From Bdellovibrionales bacterium (GTDB lineage: Bacteria; Bdellovibrionota; UBA1018), in assembly GCA_018266355.1 (NCBI GenBank), contig JAFEAP010000023.1, forward strand, positions 87,758-151,757: a stretch of 64,000 bases of DNA, given 5' to 3'. The position numbers and the translations under genes are program-made. Below, piece after piece: positions 8,799 to 17,966 of the stretch (positions within the stretch are counted from its first letter, which is position 1; every line of letters starts with the position of its first letter). The notes beneath the pieces are model-generated. The model was not told the DNA's origin, ran no database searches, and saw only the letters and a list, made by a program, of their open reading frames with translations.

Positions 8799-10430
8799 TC
8801 ACTCGGCGAGGAACGTAGGGTAACCGTAATGCTTCGGAGGTTGGAAGGTTTCCTTGATCGTCCGCGGCGAGAGCCAGCGGTAGAGGTTCAAAGGACTTCC
8901 GGCCTTGTCGTTCGTGCCCGAAGCGCGGGCGCCGCCGAAAGGCTGCTGGCCGACGACCGCTCCGGTGGGTTTATCGTTCACGTAGAAGTTGCCCGCCGAG
9001 TGGGTCAGCCGTTTCGTCATCGTCTCGATCGCGCGGCGATCCTGGGCGAAGACGGCGCCGGTGAGCGCGTACGGCGAGGTCTCGTCGCAGACCTTCAGCA
9101 TCTCTTCCCACTTCGCGTCGTCGTAGACGAACGTCGTCAGCACCGGTCCGAAAAGTTCTTCCTGCATCGTGCGGTAGTGCGGCGAGATCGTGAGCAGGAG
9201 CGTCGGGCGGATGAAGTAGCCGGTCTTCATCTCCGCCTGGCCGCCGGCGAGGACTTTCACGTCGGGTGACTGCTTCGCCTCTTCGAGATAGCCGGAGATT
9301 TTCTTGAACGAGCGCTCGTCGATGACGGCGTTCACGAAGTTCCGGAAGTCGCGCACGTCGCCCATCTTGAGTTCGTTCGTCTGCTCGACGAGGCGGCCTT
9401 GGATCTTCTCCCAGATCGAGGCCGGAACGTAGGCGCGCGAGGCGGCCGAGCACTTCTGACCCTGGTATTCGAACGCGCCCCGGACGAGGCCGGTCGTGAG
9501 CGCGTCGACGTCGGCCGACGGGTGCGCGAAGACGAAGTCCTTCCCGCCGGTCTCGCCGACGAGCCGCGGGTAAGTCGCGTACTTCGAGAGGTTCTCTCCC
9601 ACGCGTTTCCAGATCGATTGGAACGTCGGCGTCGAGCCGGTGAAGTGGACGCCGGCGAGCCTCGGATTCGCGAGGAGGACGTCGCTCGTGAGCGGTCCGT
9701 CGGCGGCGACGAGGTTGATCACGCCCGGGGGAAGGCCCGCGGCTTCGAAGAGCTTCATCGTATAGTGCGCGGCCAGCATCTGCGTGTCGGAGGGTTTCCA
9801 CACGACGGTGTTCCCGAGCATGGCCGGCGTGGCCGGAAGGTTTCCCGCGATCGCGGTGAAGTTGAACGGCGTGATCGCGAGGACGAAGCCTTCGAGCGGG
9901 CGCCACTCCATGCGGTTCCAGATCCCGGGCGAGGAGATCGGCTGCTCGTCCTGGATGCGTTGGTAGAATTCGGCGTTGAAGCGGAGGAAGTCGATGAGTT
10001 CGCAAGCGGCGTCGATCTCGGCTTGGAACGCGTTCTTCGACTGGCCGAGCATGGTCGCGGCGTTCAAGGTGTCGCGCCACGAACCGGCGAGGAGGTCGGC
10101 GGCTTTCAGGAAAATCGCCGCGCGTTCGTGCCACGCGAGGTTCTCCCACTCGGCCTTCGCCTTCAGCGCGGCCGCGGCCGCCGCTTCGAGTTCCTTCGCG
10201 CCGGCGAGGTGGAACTCGGCGAGAACTTCGCCGTGGGAGTGGGGCATGACGACTTTCCGAGTGTTCCCCGTGCGGACTTCTTTTCCGCCGATCACGAGCG
10301 GGATCTCGATCTTCTCCTTCGCCATCGAGGCGAGCCGCATCTTCAAACTCTCGCGTTCCGGAGAGCCGGGCGCGTAGGTGCGGACGGGTTCGTTCACGGC
10401 GGTCGGGAGGCGGAATCCGGAGTTGCTCAT
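8799..10430 (-). CDS. pruA: L-glutamate gamma-semialdehyde (1-pyrroline-5-carboxylate) dehydrogenase
   Basis: This is an NAD-dependent aldehyde dehydrogenase that oxidises glutamate semialdehyde to glutamate, the second step of proline degradation. The 543-residue length and the sequence match the stand-alone ALDH4A1 type rather than the bifunctional PutA. Visible features are NAD-binding ITPFNFTAIAGN (about 186-197), VGETGGKDF with general base Glu293, and YQGQKCSAASR with catalytic Cys327. The N-terminal VNEPVRTYAPGS segment is also typical of ALDH4A1. No proline dehydrogenase is in the window, so that step must be encoded elsewhere. The LysR gene lies 29 bases upstream on the same strand and is a likely regulator. 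Confident. Confidence 0.93.
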   Translation of the reverse strand: MSNSGFRLPTAVNEPVRTYAPGSPERESLKMRLASMAKEKIEIPLVIGGKEVRTGNTRKVVMPHSHGEVLAEFHLAGAKELEAAAAAALKAKAEWENLAWHERAAIFLKAADLLAGSWRDTLNAATMLGQSKNAFQAEIDAACELIDFLRFNAEFYQRIQDEQPISSPGIWNRMEWRPLEGFVLAITPFNFTAIAGNLPATPAMLGNTVVWKPSDTQMLAAHYTMKLFEAAGLPPGVINLVAADGPLTSDVLLANPRLAGVHFTGSTPTFQSIWKRVGENLSKYATYPRLVGETGGKDFVFAHPSADVDALTTGLVRGAFEYQGQKCSAASRAYVPASIWEKIQGRLVEQTNELKMGDVRDFRNFVNAVIDERSFKKISGYLEEAKQSPDVKVLAGGQAEMKTGYFIRPTLLLTISPHYRTMQEELFGPVLTTFVYDDAKWEEMLKVCDETSPYALTGAVFAQDRRAIETMTKRLTHSAGNFYVNDKPTGAVVGQQPFGGARASGTNDKAGSPLNLYRWLSPRTIKETFQPPKHYGYPTFLAE

Positions 10431-10459
10431 GCGTCTTTTTCCTTCGGCTTTTTTTATCC

Positions 10460-11338
10460 CTATCGGAGGGTTTCTTCCAGCGATTCCCCGTACGCGCGAC
10501 CGTGGGCGAGGAGCGACTGGATGAGCGCTTTATGCGGGCTGTTCCGGGGGTAGGCGAGGAAGAGCGGTTTGACCGCGTCGCGTCCGAGGGGTTCGAAGCG
10601 AAGCCGGCCGGCGTCGACGAGTTCCTTCGCCGCGTGCCACGGGAGGACGGTCGCGGAGCCGGGACTCGCCGCGACCCAGTGGGTGAGCGCGGTCAGGTCT
10701 TGCCAGTAGATCCGGTAAATCGGGGTCGGCATCCGCGCGCGTTTCACGATCCAGGTATCGACCGGATTTTCGGTGAGCGAGTAGGTACCCCACCGGTAGT
10801 CCGCGAGGTTCTCGTGCCGCTTCGAGGGGTGGCGCACGATTCCCCACGTCTCGGAGTAGAACGGTTTACAAACGTAGTTCGCGAGCTCTTCCTTGTGCTC
10901 GAGGATGCCCGCATCCGCGCCCGCCTGGACGGTTTCGAGCGAGACGCGCGAGATCGAAGAGGTGCGCGCCTCGAGTTCCTGGCGGGGGAATTTCGCGGCC
11001 TCGCGAACCCACCACGGCAGCACGACCTCGCGCATGACGAGCTGGGGGCCGACGAGGACGAAATGGTCCGGCTCGGTCGGCGCGCGTTGGAGTCGGCGAA
11101 GTCCGGCCTCCCAGTTCCGCATCACTTCCTCGGCCGTGCGGGCGAAATCGAGCGCGGCGGGCAGGGGTTTGAGACCGCGAGGTCCGCGGCGCTCGAAGAG
11201 CGGGAAACCGAGTTCCGTCTCGATCGCCTGCACCCGTTTCGAGACGGCGGATTGGTTCAAGTGAAGGCGCGCGGCCGTGCGGGAAAGGTGCGGGTCTTCG
11301 ACGAGGGCCCGGATGATTTTCAGGTGTTCGAAATCCAT
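10460..11338 (-). CDS. LysR-family transcriptional regulator
   Basis: The 292-residue protein has an N-terminal winged helix (residues 1-60) with LSRTAARLHLNQSAVSKRVQAIE and the usual FERR wing, followed by a periplasmic-binding-like effector domain. It is transcribed ahead of pruA and in the same direction, with 29 bases between them, so it probably regulates proline or amino-acid catabolism. LysR regulators are more often divergent from their target, so co-transcription here is slightly unusual. Family certain; effector unknown. Confidence 0.85.
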   Translation of the reverse strand: MDFEHLKIIRALVEDPHLSRTAARLHLNQSAVSKRVQAIETELGFPLFERRGPRGLKPLPAALDFARTAEEVMRNWEAGLRRLQRAPTEPDHFVLVGPQLVMREVVLPWWVREAAKFPRQELEARTSSISRVSLETVQAGADAGILEHKEELANYVCKPFYSETWGIVRHPSKRHENLADYRWGTYSLTENPVDTWIVKRARMPTPIYRIYWQDLTALTHWVAASPGSATVLPWHAAKELVDAGRLRFEPLGRDAVKPLFLAYPRNSPHKALIQSLLAHGRAYGESLEETLR

Positions 11339-11432
11339 CGCTCTAATTTTTCCATTTAGGAATCATTATATTCCAAATTATCTCTTTTTGGAAACGATGG
11401 CTGGTGGCATACCCGCACTCCAGATGACTCAG

Positions 11433-11798
11433 ATGAAGAAGCCGACCGTTTTGCTCCCGCTCGTTCTCGTTGGACTCGCATTCGCGGGAACCGAGGGAAG
11501 CACCGCTTATGCCCGCGGATATTGCGGACCGCGTCTCTGGCCCGAAGTCAAAAAGCTGGCTCGCACCTGCTTGGCGATGGAGAGGTCGGGACACCGGTGC
11601 CGTGATCTCCGCGTGTACGGCGGACGGTCGGCTGCCTTCTATCTCGGGAAGGATCTTTATCGCGTCCGGATCGAGGAATCCGAGCACGCCGACGGGGGCG
11701 ACCTCGACGACGTTTACATCGTGCGCGACGACGGTTGCCAGCTCGAGCGGCGCAACGTGCCGGCTTTCGGCGACGTGCTCCGCGCCCTCGCCCGGTAA
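11433..11798 (+). CDS. Small secreted protein of unknown function
   Basis: I chose the ATG at 11433 because it gives MKKPTVLLPLVLVGLAFA, a good signal peptide; the ATG at 11424 is a possible alternative, and the frame upstream crosses the divergent LysR start. The 121-residue product has four cysteines after the signal (YCGP, TCLAM, RCRD, GCQL), which suggests two disulfides in the periplasm. No family recognised. No good ribosome site is visible. Confidence 0.5.
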   Translation: MKKPTVLLPLVLVGLAFAGTEGSTAYARGYCGPRLWPEVKKLARTCLAMERSGHRCRDLRVYGGRSAAFYLGKDLYRVRIEESEHADGGDLDDVYIVRDDGCQLERRNVPAFGDVLRALAR

Positions 11799-11887
11799 GA
11801 TCTAAGGATCGAACTCCCTTATCCCGCGCCCTTCCCGCGCCGATACGCCTATGGCAATCTTGTGAGAGAGCCCATGGGTAAGAAACG

Positions 11888-12739
11888 GTGAAAGAGCATA
11901 CCAGTCGATTCCTCAGAGCGACGGCGTACGTCTATCTCGCCTTTCCGGTGACGTACCTCCTTTACGCGGCCTTGCTCTTCAATCTCAGTCCCGCGCGGTC
12001 GTCGCGCATCTTTTTCAGCTTTTCGTATTGGGCGCTCGCCGTATGCGGAATCGCCGTCGGTTACGGGTTTCGCGAGATGACCCGCTGGGCTTGGCACGTC
12101 TTCCTCCTGAATTCGCTTTTCGTCGCTTATACGAACGCGCTCATCGCGATCCGGTACTCGGAATCGAACAATCCCTTCCTCGCCTTCCTCGTCTCGATCG
12201 CCCTTCTCGTCGGTCTCATGGTCCGGCTCGGGAAAGAAATCCGAGTCCCGTATTTCCTACCGAAGATCCGGTGGTGGGAGACGAATCCGCGCTACAAACT
12301 CTCCGTCCCCGTTCGCGTCGAGCGCAAAGACACGGGATTCGAGGGAGAAATCCTCGATATTTCGATCGGCGGCTGTTTCATCAAGAGCCGGAACGACCTG
12401 ACCCAAAACGAGCGTATCCTTTCTCGCTTCGAACTCTTCGGAGAGAAACTCGAGATCGGCGGCACGGTCGTCTGGCGCAGCCAGAGCTCCGTGACCCACC
12501 CGAAAGGGGTCGGCGTGAAGTTCGACGAACTCGATAAGCTCCAGCGGAAGATCATGAAGGCCGTGATGCTTCACCTGAAGAAAATCTCGGCCCTCCAAAC
12601 GTCGAGGAACCGCCTTTCGCCGGAGGATTTCAACCAAAAGATGGCGAAGCTGAAGAACCATCACCTCGGCATTACCGAAAAGGGCGCGGATTCCGAACCT
12701 GACCCGGAGCCGGGTTCGAACCGCGAGCGGGCGTCTTGA
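11888..12739 (+). CDS. Membrane protein with C-terminal PilZ domain
   Basis: The start must be the GTG at 11888, because a TAA stop lies in frame at 11879 and no ATG is available. The 283-residue product has four hydrophobic helices (about 10-115), then a PilZ domain at about 135-230: NPRYKLSVPVRVE carries the arginine motif and LDISIGGCFIKS the (D/N)xSxxG motif that bind cyclic di-GMP. The C-terminal tail is basic, then acidic. It probably senses cyclic di-GMP at the inner membrane. Its stop overlaps the tadA start (TTGA), implying translational coupling, although no functional link is obvious. Confidence 0.82.
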   Translation: MKEHTSRFLRATAYVYLAFPVTYLLYAALLFNLSPARSSRIFFSFSYWALAVCGIAVGYGFREMTRWAWHVFLLNSLFVAYTNALIAIRYSESNNPFLAFLVSIALLVGLMVRLGKEIRVPYFLPKIRWWETNPRYKLSVPVRVERKDTGFEGEILDISIGGCFIKSRNDLTQNERILSRFELFGEKLEIGGTVVWRSQSSVTHPKGVGVKFDELDKLQRKIMKAVMLHLKKISALQTSRNRLSPEDFNQKMAKLKNHHLGITEKGADSEPDPEPGSNRERAS

Positions 12740-13200
12740 AAAAGGACGATTCCGCGTTCCTCCAGGCGGCGCTCGACGAAGCGAAACGGGCCGCGAAGGA
12801 GGACGAGGTTCCTGTCGGCGCGGTGCTCGTGCACGAGGGAAAGATCGTCGCGACCGGCCGTAACGCGCGCGAGCGGCTCCAGTCTCCGATCTCGCACGCC
12901 GAGATCCACGCGCTCGAGGCGGGCGCGAAAAAACTCGGGAGCTGGCGGCTCGAAGACTGCGTGCTTTACGTGACCCTCGAGCCCTGTCCGATGTGCCTCG
13001 CCGCTTGCCAGCAGGCCCGCGTTTCGCGCGTGGTCTACGGGGCGAAGGATCCGAAGGGAGGGGCGATCAGTCTCGGCTACGCGCTTCACGAAGACGGTCG
13101 CACGAATCACCGGTTCGCCGTCGATTACGTCGAGGAACCGGAGTGCGGCGGAATTTTGACGGCGTTCTTCCGCGGTAGACGAAACTCCGTCAAGGAGTGA
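12736..13200 (+). CDS. tadA: tRNA-specific adenosine deaminase
   Basis: TadA deaminates A34 of the tRNA-Arg anticodon to inosine. The 154-residue protein shows the zinc site HAE (His54, Glu56) and PCPMC (Cys84, Cys87), plus the substrate-binding VPVGAVLV and a KDPKGGAIS loop. The start is a TTG overlapping the PilZ gene stop by four bases; no in-frame ATG is near the required N-terminus. Length is normal. Other cytidine-deaminase-fold enzymes are less likely given the spacing of the motifs. Confidence 0.92.
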   Translation: MKKDDSAFLQAALDEAKRAAKEDEVPVGAVLVHEGKIVATGRNARERLQSPISHAEIHALEAGAKKLGSWRLEDCVLYVTLEPCPMCLAACQQARVSRVVYGAKDPKGGAISLGYALHEDGRTNHRFAVDYVEEPECGGILTAFFRGRRNSVKE

Positions 13201-13323
13201 GACTAGAACTCCGATAGGGAAGTATCCGGGAGAGGGGTGTGCGCCCGGATTTCCACCTCCCTATTTCCCACCTCATTCTTTCTCCGCCCGGAGGCTCCCG
13301 AAGGATTCGGGACGATCAAGCGC

Positions 13324-13716
13324 ATGAACGAACCCGTTAAAAAACAGCATATTTTCGGCGAAATCGAAGACGTCATTTCCGTCGGCGCGCTTTTGCGTCC
13401 GACCGTCGCGAAAGCCGTGACCGAACTTTCCTCGACCGAACTGACCACGTTGCGCGAACGCGTGATCGAAGCCGAGCGCGAACTCGCGAACTCCCGGCTC
13501 GAATTTTCGGAGCGTTTCCGACGCGCCCAGGAATGCCTGCGCGCGACTTACGACTTCGCGCCGACCTGGCGTTTCATCGCCGATCGCATCGCGGAGAGCT
13601 GGACCGGAGCGACCACGCTCACCGTCAAGGAACTCTCGATCGTGAGCTTGCTCTTCGGGATCCTCCTCGAGGAAACGAACGCTCGCCTCGCGAAAAAATC
13701 GAAGCGCTCGGCTTAA
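13324..13716 (+). CDS. Hypothetical protein
   Basis: The 130-residue start (ATG at 13324, MNEPVKKQHIFGEIED) is preferred over an upstream in-frame ATG at 13237, whose first 29 residues look non-coding. The protein is helical and soluble, with a central charged helix (LRERVIEAERELANSRLEF) and a hydrophobic helix near the end. No family recognised. The 123-base gap after tadA suggests its own promoter. Confidence 0.55.
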   Translation: MNEPVKKQHIFGEIEDVISVGALLRPTVAKAVTELSSTELTTLRERVIEAERELANSRLEFSERFRRAQECLRATYDFAPTWRFIADRIAESWTGATTLTVKELSIVSLLFGILLEETNARLAKKSKRSA

Positions 13717-13790
13717 AAAATCCGCGCTGACTTTCCGCGTTCATCGTTCCCGGCCGTGCGTTTCGCGCGCGAAGAGGGCATAGTCCCCCT

Positions 13791-14267
13791 ATGGCCACCT
13801 CGAACCTGAAATGCGCGTTCTCGTCCCTCAGTCTCTCCGCTTCCGTCGATCAGCAGACGGGCAGCCTCTCCGTTTTCGACGTCGTCGACGAGATCCGCGC
13901 GCCTCAGGTTCCGATCCACGTGCAGATGCTCGTCCTCACGCTCGTGTGGGAGAAGCCGAAGGACCAGGGCCATTTCGACGGCCGCGTCTTCATCCACATC
14001 CTCACGCCCGACGGGAAGCAAGCGATGATCGGAAACGGCGACCTCAAGATCCCGTCCGACCAGCGCCGCGTGAAGGCGATCTTCCGCCTCGGCGGTTTTC
14101 CGCTGATGCAGTTCGGATCCCATCGCTTCGTCGTTTCGTGGGTGAACGCCGCGGGCGCGAAGGAAGGCGAGAACCTCCTCGACTTCGAAGTCGTGCAGGT
14201 CGCCGAGCAGCCGGGACCGGGCGCGGGTCCCGCGGGCGGACCAGCGAAGCCGGGGATGGCGCACTGA
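13791..14267 (+). CDS. DUF6941-like protein
   Basis: The 158-residue protein has a beta-rich pattern: an N-terminal domain with LSVFDVVDEIRAP, strands around QMLVLTLVW and RVFIHILTPDG, and a final strand before a Gly/Pro-rich tail. The layout (VFDVVDEI, a long strand pair, F.F..FPL...G.Y) resembles the DUF6941 family, which has no known function. The match is from memory of the pattern and is moderate. It faces the methyltransferase gene, with a 16-base gap between the stops. Confidence 0.5.
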   Translation: MATSNLKCAFSSLSLSASVDQQTGSLSVFDVVDEIRAPQVPIHVQMLVLTLVWEKPKDQGHFDGRVFIHILTPDGKQAMIGNGDLKIPSDQRRVKAIFRLGGFPLMQFGSHRFVVSWVNAAGAKEGENLLDFEVVQVAEQPGPGAGPAGGPAKPGMAH

Positions 14268-14283
14268 CCTTCGATCGCGGAAG

Positions 14284-15024
14284 CTAGGGCCGACCGACCC
14301 GAAGCGCGAGGTTCCACTCGACCGCGCGCTTTCCCTCGCCCCAGTACGGCGCGATCTTCTCCGCCACCGCGAGCGTCGGATCGACGCCGTGGCGATCGAC
14401 GTAGAGCTGGGTCGCCGACCAGGTCCGCACGTAGCCCATCCATTCGGCGAGCGTCCACTCGACGGCGAGGCGGAATCGCGGCGCGGGGATCTCGCGGAAC
14501 GGGAAATCGAGGTCCCGGTAGTCGTTCCAAATCAGCCGATTGTTCGGCTTCCAAAACGGGCCGAGCGTTTCGAAATGAAACGCGTCGAGGACTCGGTCGA
14601 TCTCCGGCCGGATCGGGGCTTGGAATCCGTACGCCCAAGCCGCGATCACGCCGTCCGCCTTCAGCACCCGCTTCGCCTCGGCGTAGAACTTCGGGAGATC
14701 GAACCAGTGGATCGCTTGGGCGACGGTGACGAGATCGATCGAGCGGTCCGGTTCAGGGAGCGGGGCTTCGGCGGGCAGCGTGCGGTACTCGACGTTCTTC
14801 ACGGCGGCGGCGTTCCGGAGTTGGGTCTCGCTCAAATCGGTCGCGATCACGCGCTCGAAATGCTGGGAGAGATCGAGCGCGGCCTGGCCGTTCCCGGTCG
14901 CGCAGTCCCACGCCGTGCGTCTCGCCGGGCATGCGTCGGCGAGGAAACGATAAAGGTCCTCCGGATAGCCGGGGCGATGAACGGAGTAGAGCGAGGACTG
15001 CTTCGAGAAAAGATCGGTCGTCAT
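14284..15024 (-). CDS. Class I SAM-dependent methyltransferase
   Basis: The start at 15024 overlaps the monooxygenase stop as ATGA, giving 246 residues; the longer open frame upstream is a shadow of that gene. Residues about 40-50 (WDCATGNGQAAL) are the SAM-binding loop I, followed by VIATDLSE and a motif IV region, LVTVAQAIHWFDLPKFY. That HWF pattern is typical of the methyltransferase type 11/25 group (trans-aconitate or phenazine-like families). Substrate unknown. Translational coupling to the FAD monooxygenase suggests they act on the same small molecule. Confidence 0.8.
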   Translation of the reverse strand: MTTDLFSKQSSLYSVHRPGYPEDLYRFLADACPARRTAWDCATGNGQAALDLSQHFERVIATDLSETQLRNAAAVKNVEYRTLPAEAPLPEPDRSIDLVTVAQAIHWFDLPKFYAEAKRVLKADGVIAAWAYGFQAPIRPEIDRVLDAFHFETLGPFWKPNNRLIWNDYRDLDFPFREIPAPRFRLAVEWTLAEWMGYVRTWSATQLYVDRHGVDPTLAVAEKIAPYWGEGKRAVEWNLALRVGRP

Positions 15025-16247
15025 TCGCGCCGGAGCCTCGCGATTTCCCTTCGCGCCGGACCGACTTCCGAGATCGCGCGCGCGAGGATACCCTGGAGGA
15101 AGCGGAGATTCGCGAAGAATGGGAGCACGAAGCGGACGACGAGGCCGGTGAGCGGCGATTCCGGCCGGGTCGCGGTGCGCAGGACGAATCCCGTGATTCG
15201 GGAAACCCACTCGGCGACCGGACGGCGTTCGCGTTCGTAACCTTCGAGGGTCGTCATCGGCGCGCGCTCGCGGAGAACGTCCGCGATCCGTCGTCCGAGA
15301 TTCACGGCGTCGTGGATGCCGATGTTCATTCCCTGGCCGCCGACGGGGCTGTGGATGTGGGCGGCGTCGCCGGCGAGGAAAACGCGGTGACGACCGCACG
15401 AATTCGCGATGCGCCGATGGATGCGGAAACCGGTGATCCACGTCGGGTCGCGGAGTTTGATCGGCTGGCGGAGGACTTCGTCGACCCAACGCTGAAAATC
15501 GGCGAGCGTCGGCTCGCTCGCGGTCGTGAACGCCGAACCCTCGCGGGGAACGACGACCATCCGGTAGCGACCCTTCTCCTTGAACGGGAAAAACGCGGAC
15601 GCCCCTTTTCGGGTGACGAAGGTGCGCACGCCTTCGTAATTCCAGGGCCACTCGAGGGTGAGGTCGGCGAGCATAAACGCGCCGGGGTACTGGACGCCGG
15701 TAAAGGTGAGGCCGAGCGATTCGCGCACGCCGCTATGGGAACCGTCGCATCCGACGACGAAATCCGCGCGTACGGATTCGGTCTTTCCTCCGTCGTCACG
15801 GAGCTCGACCCGAACCGCTTCGGAGAACTCCTCGAGCCCGGCGAATTCCTTTCTCCGCTCGACCGCGACGCCGCGGCGGAGGAGTTCTTCCTCGAGGAAC
15901 CGCTCGGTTTCGGACTGCGCGAGGATCAAAACGAAGTTATAGCGGCTCGGCACGCGGTCGAGGCTCGCGACCGCGGTCTTCCCGCCTTCGAAACCGAGGG
16001 TGATCTCGTGGGCGACGTGACCGGCGGCGATCATGGCCTTCGAAACCGAATCGCCGAGGAGGGCGTCGAAGAGTTCGAGCGATCCCGCGTGCACGCCGAG
16101 CGCGCGCGATTTATCCGAGCGCGCGGATTGTTTCTCGATGATCCGTACGGAAATCCCCGCACGAGCGAGGACGAGGGCGAGCGTGAGTCCCGTCGGTCCG
16201 GCGCCGACGATGAGGACCTTGGGGGGGCGCGCGGAGAGTTCGGCCAT
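15021..16247 (-). CDS. FAD-dependent aromatic-type monooxygenase (PHBH family)
   Basis: The 408-residue product starts at 16247 (MAELSARPPKVLIV), placing the FAD dinucleotide loop GAGPTGL near residue 15; the longer upstream frame has no coding character. Other group A flavin monooxygenase motifs are GCDGSHSGVR (the DG motif) in the middle and LAGDAAHIHSPVGGQGMN (the GD motif) near residue 285. These enzymes hydroxylate aromatic or polyketide-like compounds using NAD(P)H and oxygen. It is paired by an ATGA overlap with a methyltransferase, an arrangement common in tailoring of quinones or secondary metabolites. The substrate cannot be read from sequence. Confidence 0.85.
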   Translation of the reverse strand: MAELSARPPKVLIVGAGPTGLTLALVLARAGISVRIIEKQSARSDKSRALGVHAGSLELFDALLGDSVSKAMIAAGHVAHEITLGFEGGKTAVASLDRVPSRYNFVLILAQSETERFLEEELLRRGVAVERRKEFAGLEEFSEAVRVELRDDGGKTESVRADFVVGCDGSHSGVRESLGLTFTGVQYPGAFMLADLTLEWPWNYEGVRTFVTRKGASAFFPFKEKGRYRMVVVPREGSAFTTASEPTLADFQRWVDEVLRQPIKLRDPTWITGFRIHRRIANSCGRHRVFLAGDAAHIHSPVGGQGMNIGIHDAVNLGRRIADVLRERAPMTTLEGYERERRPVAEWVSRITGFVLRTATRPESPLTGLVVRFVLPFFANLRFLQGILARAISEVGPARREIARLRRE

Positions 16248-16377
16248 CGGTTGGATCCTACCCGGAAAGAGTGAATCGTGCGTCGCGTTAAGCCGCGGAA
16301 TCCTTACGATGGCGGGGAGGCCGCACGCCTTGTCAACCTCACGCGTTAGGCGTACCAAGGAGGTAAGGACTTGATCC

Positions 16378-17157
16378 ATGGGACAGGTACCCGCATTCGC
16401 CGGAACGCCGGCACATCATCTTCTCGTCGGTAGCGGTAAGATTTCGCGTCACTTCGCGAAATACTTCGCCGAACTGAACCTCTCTTTCGGGACCTGGACG
16501 ACTCCCCGGGAATTCTCGGCCGATTTCTTCCGGAACTTCCGCGCGACCCACGTGTGGATCCTCGTCTCCGATCGCGCGATCGCGGGCGTGGCCGCGCGGA
16601 TCCGCGAGGGGCTGACCGAATTCGGGACCGGCGTCCTACCGAGCGGCGAGACCGCGCGGTTTCTCCACGCCTCGGGCGCGACTGTCGTCGACGGCGTCCG
16701 CGGCGCGCACCCGCTGATGACGTTCGGAGACGCGCTTTACGACCTCGATACGTACCGCCGGATCCCGTTCGTGCTCGAGAACGCGTTCGACGGCGAGCTC
16801 GCTTCGGAAATCCTCGGCGGACTGCCGAACGTCGCCGTCGCGATCGAACCTTCGCAGCGCGCGCTCTATCATTCGCTCGTATCGGTGGCCGGGAATTTCC
16901 CGGCAATGCTTTGGGCCGAGGTCTTCGCGCGTTTCGAACGCGAACTCGGGCTTCCGCGCGAGATCCTCGCGCCCTTCCTTTTCCGGACGCTCACGAACGT
17001 GCTCGAATCGGGCGACGCCGCCCTCACGGGTCCGCTCGTTCGCGGCGACGCGCCGACCGTCCGGAATCACCGCGCGGCGCTCGCCGGCACTTCCCTTTCG
17101 ACCCTGTACGGAGCGTTCGAGGACTTTTTCCAATCCCGAGGAAACGATCATGCCTAA
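16378..17157 (+). CDS. Rossmann/DUF2520 protein, candidate ketopantoate reductase (PanG-like)
   Basis: The 259-residue protein begins with a Rossmann fold, LLVGSGKISRHFAKYF (GSG at 18-20), followed by a short NAD(P)-binding half and an all-helical C-terminal half, the layout of DUF2520 proteins in the 6-phosphogluconate dehydrogenase-like superfamily. A TGA at 16372 blocks any earlier in-frame start. It heads an operon and overlaps panB by eight bases. The pathway step that neither panB nor panC covers is reduction of ketopantoate to pantoate, and a family of this general kind (PanG of Francisella) was shown to do it. I infer the same role here. An ordinary PanE signature is absent. Confidence 0.7.
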   Translation: MGQVPAFAGTPAHHLLVGSGKISRHFAKYFAELNLSFGTWTTPREFSADFFRNFRATHVWILVSDRAIAGVAARIREGLTEFGTGVLPSGETARFLHASGATVVDGVRGAHPLMTFGDALYDLDTYRRIPFVLENAFDGELASEILGGLPNVAVAIEPSQRALYHSLVSVAGNFPAMLWAEVFARFERELGLPREILAPFLFRTLTNVLESGDAALTGPLVRGDAPTVRNHRAALAGTSLSTLYGAFEDFFQSRGNDHA

Positions 17158-17959
17158 GACGAAGAAACTCACGGTTCCGGATTTCAAGTCGCGGAAACTC
17201 TCGCGAGAGAAGCTCGTGATGGTGACTTGCTACGATTCGAGCTTCGCGCGGGTGCTCGAAGAATCGACGGTCGATCTCCTCCTCGTCGGCGACAGCGCGG
17301 CGATGACGATGCACGGTCACGATTCGACGATCCAAGCCGACGTCGAGATGATCGCGATCCACACGATGGCGGTGGCCCGCGCGGCCCCGAATAAATTCCT
17401 CGTCGCCGACCTGCCGTTCCTCGCCATCCGGAAAGGGATGCTCGCCGGAATGGAGGCGATCGAACGCCTCGTGAAGGCGGGCGCGCACGCGGTGAAGATC
17501 GAAGGCATCCGCGGGAACGCGGAACTCGTCCGTCACGTCACCGAGTCCGGCATTCCCGTGATGGGCCACCTCGGCCTCACGCCCCAATTCGTGAACGCCT
17601 TCGGCGGGATGAAGGTCCAAGCGAAGTCGGCCGAAGAGCAGGATCGCCTGCTCGCGGACGCGCTCGAATTCGAACGCCTCGGCGCTTTTTCGCTCGTCCT
17701 CGAATGCGTGCCGGCGGACATCGCGAAGAAGATCGCCGCCGCCCTCGCGATCCCGGTGATCGGCATCGGCGCCGGCGTCGACGTCGACGGCCAGGTGCTC
17801 GTGCTCCAGGATCTCCTCGGATTCAATCCGGGTTTCAAGCCGAAGTTCCTCCGGCAATACTTGAACGGCTACGAACAGTTCATCGGCGCGTTCGACCGAT
17901 TCGGCGCCGACGTCCGCGCGGGAACGTATCCTTCGAAAGAAGAAAGTTACCAAGGTTAA
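17150..17959 (+). CDS. panB: 3-methyl-2-oxobutanoate hydroxymethyltransferase
   Basis: PanB makes ketopantoate from 2-oxoisovalerate and methylene-tetrahydrofolate, the first committed step of pantothenate synthesis. The 269-residue protein has the full motif set: MVTCYDSSFAR, LLVGDSAAMTMHG (metal Asp), VADLPFLA (metal Asp), VKIEG (metal Glu) and LVLECVPADIA (catalytic Glu), plus IGIGAG near the end. The start lies eight bases inside the upstream reductase-like gene, so the two are coupled; panC follows after seven bases. High confidence. Confidence 0.96.
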   Translation: MPKTKKLTVPDFKSRKLSREKLVMVTCYDSSFARVLEESTVDLLLVGDSAAMTMHGHDSTIQADVEMIAIHTMAVARAAPNKFLVADLPFLAIRKGMLAGMEAIERLVKAGAHAVKIEGIRGNAELVRHVTESGIPVMGHLGLTPQFVNAFGGMKVQAKSAEEQDRLLADALEFERLGAFSLVLECVPADIAKKIAAALAIPVIGIGAGVDVDGQVLVLQDLLGFNPGFKPKFLRQYLNGYEQFIGAFDRFGADVRAGTYPSKEESYQG

Positions 17960-17966
17960 AGCGCGC

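Noticed and set aside
15025..15651. N-terminal extension of the methyltransferase frame
   Set aside because: It overlaps the monooxygenase in another frame; ATGA coupling at 15024 gives the normal methyltransferase start.
16330..16358. Promoter TTGTCA-N17-TACCAA ahead of the pantothenate operon
   Set aside because: The -10 match is poor and would overlap the AAGGAGGT ribosome site, which leaves no leader.
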